A stretch of DNA of 5,510 nucleotides from Chitinophagales bacterium (GTDB lineage: Bacteria > Bacteroidota > Bacteroidia > Chitinophagales > Saprospiraceae): the NCBI GenBank assembly GCA_013297575.1, contig JAAFHO010000080.1, forward strand, positions 7,937 to 13,446, read 5' to 3'. Positions 1 through 5,510 of the stretch are shown in pieces. Position 1 is the stretch's first letter, and each line of letters starts with the position of its first letter. The position numbers and the translations under genes were made by a program. The notes under the pieces were generated by a model, which saw only the letters and a list, made by a program, of their open reading frames with translations, made no database searches and was not told where the DNA came from.

Positions 1-1
1 G

Positions 2-361
2 GCCGCAATCGCTTCTTACCATGCTTCCGCACCGACCTTTGAGCAAACCAACTGGAAAGCCATTTTTTATTGTTACGATTTGTTATGGCAAATATCACCT
101 AGTCCATTTGTGGCCATGAACAGGGCAATTGCATTGGGCTATTCAGATGGGCCACAAAAAGGCATTGATGCACTGCTAAAGATAGTTGGTTTGGAGAAAA
201 GCCATCTTTACCACTCAGCCATGGGCGATTTTTTTCTAAAAAATAGGGATTATACCGCAGCCTTGCAATCCTATCAAACCGCGCTATTGATGGCAAAATT
301 ACCTACAGAACAGCGTGTAATTGCATCTAAAATAGAATATATTTCCCATCAAAACAAGTAG
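2..361 (+). CDS. ECF42-type RNA polymerase sigma factor, C-terminal part (5' end outside window)
   Basis: The reading frame is open from base 2 to the TAG at 359-361, giving the last 119 residues; the start lies upstream of the window. The visible part begins AAIASYHASAPTFEQTNWKA, then CYDLLWQISPSPFVAMNRAIAL, then a TPR-like stretch with HSAMGDFFLKNRDYTAALQS. This order (alpha-helical AIAA...H region, YD.L....PSP.VA.NRA, then a tetratricopeptide-like helix pair) is characteristic of the C-terminal extension (DUF6596-like) of ECF42 sigma factors. The sigma-2 and sigma-4 DNA- and core-binding domains would lie upstream and are not seen. In this family the extension is thought to control activity in place of a classical anti-sigma factor, and the genes usually sit beside small DGPF/YCII-related proteins; none is visible here, but one could lie to the left. 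The family assignment is by recognition; the regulatory role is family knowledge. Confidence 0.85.
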   Translation, partial: AAIASYHASAPTFEQTNWKAIFYCYDLLWQISPSPFVAMNRAIALGYSDGPQKGIDALLKIVGLEKSHLYHSAMGDFFLKNRDYTAALQSYQTALLMAKLPTEQRVIASKIEYISHQNK

Positions 362-394
362 AAGTTTATAATTGGAAGAGCGATTGTACGGTCA

Positions 395-429
395 TTTGGG
401 TAGCCACTTAACAAAAAGTGCTACCTTTG
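395..429 (+). promoter_or_regulatory. Candidate Bacteroidota-type promoter for the MATE transporter
   Basis: TACCTTTG at 422-429 matches the Bacteroidota -7 element TAnnTTTG. TTTG at 395-398 is a possible -33 element, 23 bp upstream and slightly wider than usual. Transcription would begin near 434-437, giving a leader of only about 22 nt before the TTG start at 458. The same octamer lies at 4520-4527, just before the carboxypeptidase gene, which supports the reading. The site is predicted by motif match only. Confidence 0.5.
399..425. repeat. Bulged inverted repeat (operator or terminator candidate)
   Basis: The left arm GGTAGCCACTT (399-409) pairs with the right arm AAGTGCTACC (416-425) over 10 bp, with one bulged C in the left arm and the 6-nt loop AACAAA. 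It lies 38 bp after the sigma-factor stop codon, so it could end that transcript, but it is followed by CTTTGC rather than a run of T, a weak match to an intrinsic terminator. It also fills the space between the candidate -33 and -7 elements and overlaps the -7 element, so a repressor operator is equally possible. The sequence alone does not decide between them. Confidence 0.5.
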
Positions 430-457
430 CTGGGTCATTAAACGCAATCATATTATT

Positions 458-1861
458 TTGTCCAAGCTCTCCCCTTTTAGCCGTGTTTGGCACGGTCGCT
501 CTTTACGAAAAGAAATTACGATTACCCTTAAACTTGCGCTCCCTCTGATGATGGGCGAATTAAGTAGTATGCTCATGGGCGTGATCGGCACTATGATGAC
601 AGGCCATTTAGGCGAAACATCATTGGCGGCTTCTGGTATAGCAAGCGTAATTTATGTCATGTCGATGCTTTTGATTTGGGGCGGTATTCGGATGATTCCT
701 ACTCCTGTTGCTGAAGCGCACGAATTACGCAATGGATCAAGTATGCGCACACTGGTTTTTGCGGGAGGGTTATTAAGTTTGTTTTTTATCATCGTTTGCA
801 GCAGTATGTTATGGTTGGGTATTTTTAATTTTGACCTCATGCAGCAAGACCCCGAAGTAAGTAGATTGGCTGTGGGTTATCTGCGAATTATTGCATATAG
901 CATGCCGGTTTTGGTGCTTTTTAGCGTCCTTATTAATTATATCGACGCTTTAGGTTATGTAAAATTTACCATGTTTTTGTCTATTTTTGGCCTTATGCTA
1001 GATGTATCTTTAAACTGGATTTTTATATTTGGTCATTGGGGTATGCCCAAACTTGGGCTAAATGCCATTGCTATGAATACAGGCATAACTCATTTAGTAC
1101 TGACCATTATCATGTTTGGAATGTTGATTTTACAGAAAGAATTGGCATATATTTGGGAGGCAAAAACCAATTTTAAAGCAGTTTGGACACAAACCGTATC
1201 ATTTATTAAAGTGGCAATTCCATCGGCTTTGCAAATCATGGTTGAATTTGCCGCTTTTGCCTCCGGAACAGTAATTATTGGCCAAATCAGCAAAACAGAA
1301 CAAGCGGCGCATCAAATTGCTATTAACCTTATTTCGGTAACGTATGTCACGATTATGGGCATTTCAACAGCGGGAATGATTCGTGTTGGGCAGGCACTGG
1401 CTTATAATAGCCGTATTCAGATTTGGTTGGCGGGTATTGCTACCATTACTTTGGCGATGCTATTTATGGTTGTGCCAACTGTTGCCTTTTTGTTGTTTCC
1501 AAAAAGCATTGCAGGTTTGTATATAGAAGACCCAATAGTAGTGACCATTGCTACTTCATTGCTTTTATTTGCGGGATTGTTCCAAATGGCCGATGCCATT
1601 CAAGCCTCTAGTATGTCTTTACTACGCGCACTCAATGATGTAACGCGCCCTTCCATACTTTCATTTATTGCTTTTTGGATCATAGGTCTTCCTTTAGGGT
1701 ATTGGCTGGCAGTACACCAAGGCTGGAATGCAAAGGGTATTTGGGTTGGATACTTGGTTGCGTTACTCGTCCAAGCCACTTTTTTCTTGAGGCGTTTTTT
1801 CCATTTGGTAGCGCATTTTGACTTATCGGCGCGGAGCAACAACAAAGCACTCCCTGAATAG
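458..1861 (+). CDS. MATE-family multidrug/cation antiporter (NorM-like)
   Basis: A 467-residue inner-membrane protein of the usual length for the NorM branch of MATE transporters, with about twelve hydrophobic segments in two related halves. Recognisable family stretches are LALPLMMGELSSMLMGVIG (TM1), LNWIFIFGHWGMPKLG (middle of the first half), IPSALQIMVEFAAFASG (TM7), EQAAHQIAINLISVTY (TM8) and GLFQMADAIQASSMSLLRAL (TM10). E263 and D379 fall where NorM proteins carry ion-coupling acidic residues, but the usual TM1 aspartate is Gly44 here. MATE proteins exchange Na+ or H+ for drugs or cationic metabolites; the substrate cannot be told. The start is TTG at 458, because the frame is closed by TAG at 401-403 and the first in-frame ATG clearly inside the protein (codon 31, 548) would cut into TM1. 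There is no clear Shine-Dalgarno sequence. It converges on crtB with a 9-bp gap and no evident terminator hairpin. Confidence 0.92.
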   Translation: MSKLSPFSRVWHGRSLRKEITITLKLALPLMMGELSSMLMGVIGTMMTGHLGETSLAASGIASVIYVMSMLLIWGGIRMIPTPVAEAHELRNGSSMRTLVFAGGLLSLFFIIVCSSMLWLGIFNFDLMQQDPEVSRLAVGYLRIIAYSMPVLVLFSVLINYIDALGYVKFTMFLSIFGLMLDVSLNWIFIFGHWGMPKLGLNAIAMNTGITHLVLTIIMFGMLILQKELAYIWEAKTNFKAVWTQTVSFIKVAIPSALQIMVEFAAFASGTVIIGQISKTEQAAHQIAINLISVTYVTIMGISTAGMIRVGQALAYNSRIQIWLAGIATITLAMLFMVVPTVAFLLFPKSIAGLYIEDPIVVTIATSLLLFAGLFQMADAIQASSMSLLRALNDVTRPSILSFIAFWIIGLPLGYWLAVHQGWNAKGIWVGYLVALLVQATFFLRRFFHLVAHFDLSARSNNKALPE

Positions 1862-1870
1862 AACAATTAT

Positions 1871-2713
1871 TTACAGTGCATTGAATTGGTGTCTGATAGC
1901 AGAACTAAAGAGTAAATACATTTTTCGTTTATCAGAGACACGAATACGCACTTCTGCTACCCGTTGGGCTGGTGCGTTTTTGATTTTTGCGAACAATTGT
2001 GTATAATACTTATAGGCAAGGTAAACCCCAAACCTAGATCCCTCAGGTAGTTTTTTGATACCAACTAGAGCAGCGTTAAAATCAAGTGCAATATCATCTT
2101 CGATCATCTTTTTTTGGGTATGGTCGAAATTAGTGAAATCGACACCCGGAAAATACACCCTTCCACGTTCATCAAAATCACTTTTTAAATCCCGCAAAAA
2201 ATTAATCTTTTGGAAAGCCGAGCCTAGTTTGCGTGCTGGCTCTTTCAGGTTTTGGTATTCTGCGTCATTACCCTCCGTAAATACCCTTAAGCACATTAAG
2301 CCCACTACTTCTGCAGAGCCATAAATGTATTCATCATACCCTGCTGCATCGTACATATTTTTGTCCAAATCCATTTCCATACTCTTCAAGAAGGCATCAA
2401 TCAAATCCAACTCAATATTATAGGCATGCACTACGGATTGAAAAGCATGCAAAACGGGGTTCAGGCTAATTTTTTCCTCAATGGCCTTGTACGTATCGTG
2501 GCGAAAGCGCGACAACAAATCTCTTTTATCGTGGCCGTGGAAGGTATCTACAATCTCGTCGGCAAATCGCACAAAACCATAAATACCATAAATAGGCATG
2601 CGAAAACGCTTGTCAAATACTCTAATTCCTAAGGAAAAAGAAGTTGAGTAACGCTTTGTAATCAATCGGCTACATTCATTACAGGTGGTGTCGAATAATT
2701 TTAGGTGATTCAT
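1871..2713 (-). CDS. crtB: Phytoene synthase (squalene/phytoene synthase family)
   Basis: A 280-residue enzyme that condenses two geranylgeranyl diphosphates head to head, through prephytoene diphosphate, to 15-cis-phytoene, the first committed step of C40 carotenoid synthesis; it is cytosolic or peripheral on the membrane. Visible motifs are YSTSFSLG (22-29), the first Asp-rich motif RFADEIVD with D52 and D56, EYIYGSAEVVGLMC (128-141), and the second motif FQKINFLRDLKSD (167-179) with D175 and D179, followed by RGRVYFP. All expected Mg-diphosphate ligands are present. I chose the ATG at 2713. An ATG at 2791 in the same frame would add 26 residues overlapping the crtI 3' end; these do not resemble the family, whereas MNHLKLF then leads straight into the conserved region. 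The gene follows crtI with a 34-bp gap and is probably co-transcribed with it. No convincing ribosome-binding site or terminator is seen. Diapophytoene or squalene synthase is less likely, given the CrtI partner and sequence style. Confidence 0.93.
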   Translation of the reverse strand: MNHLKLFDTTCNECSRLITKRYSTSFSLGIRVFDKRFRMPIYGIYGFVRFADEIVDTFHGHDKRDLLSRFRHDTYKAIEEKISLNPVLHAFQSVVHAYNIELDLIDAFLKSMEMDLDKNMYDAAGYDEYIYGSAEVVGLMCLRVFTEGNDAEYQNLKEPARKLGSAFQKINFLRDLKSDFDERGRVYFPGVDFTNFDHTQKKMIEDDIALDFNAALVGIKKLPEGSRFGVYLAYKYYTQLFAKIKNAPAQRVAEVRIRVSDKRKMYLLFSSAIRHQFNAL

Positions 2714-2747
2714 ATAGAATGCAATATTAGTTAGAATGGATGTATCC

Positions 2748-4223
2748 TTAGTTAAAATTTTTGATAATTTCTTTAGCCACCACTTCACCACTGATCAATG
2801 AAGGCGGCACTCCTGGCCCTGGAACAGTCAATTGACCTGTATAATACAAGTTTTTAACCTTTTTACTCTTTAGTTTTGGTTTCAAAAATGCTGTTTGCAA
2901 TAAGGTATTGGCCAACCCATACGCATTTCCTTTAAAAGCGTGATAATCTTTTACAAAATCGGAATGCGCATAAGAACGTTTATAAACCACTGCTTCGCGA
3001 ATAGATTGACCTGTCAATTGCTCCAAACGATCCATTATCAAATCGTAATAATGATCTCTGACGGCCTCAGAGTCTTCTAATCCGGGGGCTACTGGTATCA
3101 ACAAAAACAAGTTTTCACAACCATCTGGTGCTACACTTGGATCAGTTATAGAAGGGACACTTGTATAAAACAATGGTTTCTTAGGCCAATCTGGATTACT
3201 ATAAATGTCCTGTGCGTGCTGATTAAAATCCTCGTCGAAAAAAAGATTATGATGGTTAAGATTGGTTAGTCGCTTATTTACACCAATATAATATAAAAGA
3301 CTTGAAGGTGCCATGGCGCGTTTGTCCCAATATTGGTCGCTATAATTGCGCTCACTTTGCTCCAACAATTGGGTATCAATATGGTGATAATCGGCACCGC
3401 CTACTACAATATCGGCATCAAATTGTTTGCCATTAAGCGTTTGTACAGAATGCGCAACATTATTTTGAATATTAATGGCCTTTACTTCGCTATTCAGTTC
3501 TATTTTTACGCCAAGTTCAGTAGCAAGACTCACCATACCTTCTACAATTTTGTGCATGCCCCCCATAGGATACCAAGTCCCCAAAGACATATCGGCATAG
3601 TTCATCAGACTGTACAATGCTGGGGTGTTTTGCGGGGTAGCACCTAGAAACAATACCGGAAACTCCAATAGTTGAATCAATTGCTCATTTTTAAACAAAC
3701 GCCTGACATGATTCGACAGTGAGGTGAACATTTGAATACGGAAAAGGCTTTTCAGCACACGCATATCTGCAAATTCCATGATATTATGCGAAGGTTTTTG
3801 CACAAAATCATTCATACCTACCTCGTACTTATACTGCGCTTCTTTCAAAAACTTGCGAAGATTAGGCACACTGCCCGGTTCGCTTGCCTCAAACAATGCT
3901 TCTAATGCAGGCATTTTTGCAGGCACTTGCATACGATCACTAGGCCCGAACCACACGGAGTAGGATGGATCAAGACGCTCTAACTGATAATAATCTGAAA
4001 CCTTTTTCCCAAAAGCAGCAAAGAAGGATTCAAAAACATCGGGCATCCAATACCACGATGGCCCCATATCAAAAACAAAACCATCTACTTCAAATTTTCG
4101 GGCTCTGCCGCCCGCCATTTCATTTTTCTCTAGGATCGTAACGTTGTATCCCGCTTTTGCCAAATGACAAGCAGCCGATAAACCAGCAAAACCAGAACCT
4201 ATTACTACAACCTTTTTACCCAT
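2748..4223 (-). CDS. crtI: Phytoene desaturase (CrtI-type FAD-dependent carotene desaturase)
   Basis: A 491-residue flavoprotein of normal CrtI length. CrtI enzymes introduce several double bonds into phytoene, usually four to give all-trans-lycopene, at the membrane with FAD as cofactor. The N-terminal dinucleotide-binding fold is clear: VVVIGSGFAGLSAA (5-18), the acidic end of strand 2 at E32, and GGRAR (38-42), followed by FDMGPSWYWMPDVFE. The C-terminal bacterial phytoene desaturase signature is intact: YYTGQLTVPGPGVPPSLISG (460-479), which completes the FAD site. The start is ATG at 4223 and the stop TAA at 2748-2750, with crtB 34 bp downstream. The middle of the protein (FLGATPQNTPALYSLMNYAD, GTWYPMGGM) matches the Bacteroidota type of phytoene desaturase. 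The number of desaturation steps cannot be read from sequence, so neurosporene or didehydrolycopene as product is not excluded. Regulation probably acts through the half-site-rich leader at 4224-4332. Confidence 0.95.
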   Translation of the reverse strand: MGKKVVVIGSGFAGLSAACHLAKAGYNVTILEKNEMAGGRARKFEVDGFVFDMGPSWYWMPDVFESFFAAFGKKVSDYYQLERLDPSYSVWFGPSDRMQVPAKMPALEALFEASEPGSVPNLRKFLKEAQYKYEVGMNDFVQKPSHNIMEFADMRVLKSLFRIQMFTSLSNHVRRLFKNEQLIQLLEFPVLFLGATPQNTPALYSLMNYADMSLGTWYPMGGMHKIVEGMVSLATELGVKIELNSEVKAINIQNNVAHSVQTLNGKQFDADIVVGGADYHHIDTQLLEQSERNYSDQYWDKRAMAPSSLLYYIGVNKRLTNLNHHNLFFDEDFNQHAQDIYSNPDWPKKPLFYTSVPSITDPSVAPDGCENLFLLIPVAPGLEDSEAVRDHYYDLIMDRLEQLTGQSIREAVVYKRSYAHSDFVKDYHAFKGNAYGLANTLLQTAFLKPKLKSKKVKNLYYTGQLTVPGPGVPPSLISGEVVAKEIIKNFN

Positions 4224-4262
4224 AGTGTCTTAAATGTGGTACTAACAACATCTATACATATC

Positions 4263-4298
4263 TTTTGTTTAACTTTATTAACAAAACTTTAAACAAAA
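4263..4298. promoter_or_regulatory. Half-site cluster upstream of crtI (candidate operator)
   Basis: TTTTGTTTAA at 4263-4272 and its exact reverse complement TTAAACAAAA at 4289-4298 form a perfect 10-bp inverted repeat with a 16-bp spacer. A third, shorter copy, TTAACAAAA, sits between them at 4278-4286, so the TTAA cores of the two right-hand copies are 11 bp apart. The right-hand copies also fit TnnACA, the core reported for half-sites of the CarA/CarH/LitR MerR-type regulators that control carotenoid genes in other bacteria. Spacing of the ACA cores is 12 bp, not the 11 bp of those operators. The pattern is directly visible; binding by a MerR-type protein is inference, and the AT-rich context makes chance a real alternative. 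Confidence 0.4.
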
Positions 4299-4324
4299 TT
4301 CCAAACCACTGATGTTTAGTTTAG

Positions 4325-4332
4325 CAAATATA
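4325..4332 (-). promoter_or_regulatory. Possible -7 element of the crtI promoter
   Basis: CAAATATA on the + strand reads TATATTTG on the - strand, a match to TAnnTTTG. It would start transcription near 4319, leaving a leader of about 95 nt that contains the half-site cluster at 4263-4298. No good -33 TTTG is found at the right distance upstream, so the call is weak. A back-to-back match TAAATTTG on the + strand at 4336-4343 shows how easily this motif arises in AT-rich DNA. Confidence 0.3.
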
Positions 4333-4492
4333 CGATAAATTTGATAAGAAAATATTGGAAAGGTAATTTTTTATTACAAAAAGTTAAAAATAAATAAATT
4401 AACAACGAATAACCGATTATTGTCTGCTCCTTCAATCTTTGAGCAATCCGCCTTAAAAATGGCTGGTCTAGCCGAAAAATACCTGCGTTCAT

Positions 4493-4527
4493 TTCTGCAA
4501 CTATTTATGTCCAAATACTTACCTTTG
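4493..4527 (+). promoter_or_regulatory. Candidate Bacteroidota-type promoter for the carboxypeptidase gene
   Basis: TACCTTTG at 4520-4527 matches the -7 consensus TAnnTTTG and is identical to the octamer before the MATE gene. TTCTG at 4493-4497 is a poor -33 match at a 22-bp spacing. The predicted transcript start near 4533 leaves only about 14 nt before the ATG at 4547. A purine-rich GGAGAAG at 4529-4535 could serve as a ribosome-binding site only if transcription starts a little earlier. Confidence 0.45.
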
Positions 4528-4546
4528 CGGAGAAGACCTAAATATT

Positions 4547-5510
4547 ATGCCTTTTCGATTTTATTTTTTTTGCGTATATATATTGACCTTAGTCGCTTGT
4601 GTTGGCGCTAAAAAAAGTACGCGTACTACATTGCGCAATTTGGAAATAGCCTTGGATACCTCACCCGTTTTTAGTCAAAGTTTGACTGGTTTTTATTTAA
4701 TGGACGCACAAACGGGCAATCCTATTTTAAGTAGGAATGCAGATCATTATTTTACCCCGGCGTCTAATACTAAAATACTTACACTTGCCACCTGTTTGAA
4801 GGTATTGGGTGATTCACTAACGGGTATAACCTATCGGGAAGGCAAGAACCAAATAATTATTAAAGGCACCGCCGATCCCACTTTTTTACATCCTAAATTT
4901 GAATACTGGCAGCCTGTTTATCATTTTTTAGGGCAGCAAAAAGACACAACAACGATATATTATCACGAACGCAATTTTAGTATTAAGCGTTTTGGTGCTG
5001 GCTGGTGCTGGGATGATTACGATACACAATATCAACCCGAACGGAGTATTATGCCGATTTTTGGCAATTGCTTTGAGGTAGAACTGAATCCGATTACAAA
5101 AAGTGGATTTGCCAAACCCGCCTATTTTAGCCGCTACAGATCCGATATAATCGAAGCGACGCGAGCAGAATTTAGCAATCATTGGACAGATAAAAATCTC
5201 TCTACAGGTGAGGTTCAAACCATTCCATTTGTTACAAGTGAAAATATGGTTATTGAACTGCTAAAAGATACCCTGCCATCGCATAAGATCGTATTGACGC
5301 CGTATTTGCCCCAAATTGTCCCTCCCAAAAAATGGACAACTATTCAATCTTGTCCGGTCGATACCGTTTATCGTTGGATGATGTATGAGAGTGACAATTT
5401 TTTTGCAGAGCAATTACTCATTATGGCATCAATGAAAAAACTAGGACTGACCAGCCAAGATTTTATTGTTAAATGGGCAGTGAATAGTGCATTTCCGCCC
5501 TCCTCTACCC
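4547..5510 (+). CDS. dacB: PBP4-like D-alanyl-D-alanine carboxypeptidase, lipoprotein (peptidase S13), 3' end outside window
   Basis: The frame opens at ATG 4547 and stays open to the window edge, giving 321 residues of an expected 430-480. Residues 1-18 form a lipoprotein signal: a basic residue at 4, a hydrophobic core, then the lipobox LVAC with Cys18 as the lipidated residue, so the enzyme is predicted to be anchored in a membrane facing the periplasm. The penicillin-binding fold follows: PASNTKILT carries the SxxK nucleophile motif (S73, K76), KGTADPTFL (about 106-114) and GWCWDDYD are typical of the S13 family, and YESDNFFAEQLL carries the SxN motif (S282, N284). The KTG motif should lie beyond the right edge. 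Family members trim the terminal D-Ala from peptidoglycan stem peptides or cleave peptide cross-links. The SxxK-SxN distance of 209 residues is shorter than in E. coli PBP4, suggesting a smaller inserted domain. It is divergent from crtI, with no sign of shared function. Confidence 0.9.
   Translation, partial: MPFRFYFFCVYILTLVACVGAKKSTRTTLRNLEIALDTSPVFSQSLTGFYLMDAQTGNPILSRNADHYFTPASNTKILTLATCLKVLGDSLTGITYREGKNQIIIKGTADPTFLHPKFEYWQPVYHFLGQQKDTTTIYYHERNFSIKRFGAGWCWDDYDTQYQPERSIMPIFGNCFEVELNPITKSGFAKPAYFSRYRSDIIEATRAEFSNHWTDKNLSTGEVQTIPFVTSENMVIELLKDTLPSHKIVLTPYLPQIVPPKKWTTIQSCPVDTVYRWMMYESDNFFAEQLLIMASMKKLGLTSQDFIVKWAVNSAFPPSST

Larger units (their letters stand above)
4224..4546. other. Divergent intergenic region between crtI and the carboxypeptidase gene
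   Basis: This 323-bp AT-rich stretch separates two genes read in opposite directions. Going right, it holds the crtI leader with the half-site cluster (4263-4298), two back-to-back TAnnTTTG-like octamers (4325-4332 on -, 4336-4343 on +), an A/T-rich block at about 4341-4410, a more mixed segment at 4420-4500, and the promoter of the carboxypeptidase gene at 4493-4527. An open frame at 4420-4611 starts at TTG and overlaps the carboxypeptidase start in another frame; it shows no family resemblance and I do not call it. I see no RNA gene or riboswitch here. Confidence 0.6.

Noticed and set aside
390..439. Direct repeat GGTCATT at 390-396 and 433-439 flanking the inverted repeat, resembling a target-site duplication of a tiny inserted element
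   Set aside because: Seven bases is short, the enclosed 36 bp look like promoter sequence, and no other mobile-element feature is present. Chance is the simpler explanation.
2714..2791. An N-terminal extension of CrtB starting at ATG 2791
   Set aside because: The 26 extra residues overlap the crtI 3' end in another frame and do not resemble phytoene synthase N-termini; the ATG at 2713 gives a normal family start.
4325..4343. CAAAT...ATTTG inverted repeat between crtI and the carboxypeptidase gene
   Set aside because: Only five base pairs in very AT-rich DNA; better explained as two back-to-back chance or real -7-like octamers.
4420..4611. A 63-codon open frame on the + strand ahead of and overlapping the carboxypeptidase start
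   Set aside because: It starts at TTG, has no recognisable family features, and its 3' third is simply the carboxypeptidase coding sequence in another frame. The promoter-like octamer lies inside it.
4928..5218. A 96-codon open frame on the - strand inside the carboxypeptidase gene
   Set aside because: The + strand frame carries intact S13 motifs across the whole stretch, so the - strand frame is a shadow.

Overview
The window looks like ordinary chromosomal DNA from a member of the Bacteroidota, probably a pigmented environmental lineage of the Chitinophagia, Saprospiria or Sphingobacteriia type. Three things point there: the crtI-crtB pair has residue patterns typical of that phylum; two genes are preceded by the identical octamer TACCTTTG, which fits the Bacteroidota -7 promoter element TAnnTTTG; and the genes lack convincing Shine-Dalgarno sequences. 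The DNA is moderately AT-rich. I saw no insertion sequences, CRISPR arrays, tRNA or rRNA genes, or other signs of recent transfer.

Layout from left to right: (1) the C-terminal end of an ECF42-type RNA polymerase sigma factor on the + strand, ending at 361; (2) a 96-bp gap with a candidate Bacteroidota promoter and a bulged inverted repeat, 399-425; (3) a complete MATE-family efflux transporter on the + strand, 458-1861, apparently starting at TTG; (4) after a convergent 9-bp gap, a two-gene carotenoid unit on the - strand, transcribed crtI (phytoene desaturase, 2748-4223) then crtB (phytoene synthase, 1871-2713); (5) a 323-bp divergent intergenic region with candidate promoters for both sides and a cluster of TTTTGTTTAA-like half-sites; (6) the N-terminal 321 residues of a PBP4-like (peptidase S13) D-alanyl-D-alanine carboxypeptidase lipoprotein on the + strand, running off the right edge.

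CrtB and CrtI act in sequence: CrtB condenses two geranylgeranyl diphosphates to phytoene and CrtI desaturates it to coloured carotene, most likely lycopene. No cyclase, hydroxylase or ketolase gene is present here, so the final pigment cannot be inferred. The sigma factor, the transporter and the carboxypeptidase have no evident functional tie to the pigment genes.

I did not find a novel multi-gene system. The points most worth a second look are the loss of the usual TM1 aspartate in the MATE protein, the inverted repeat spanning its promoter, and the half-site cluster upstream of crtI.
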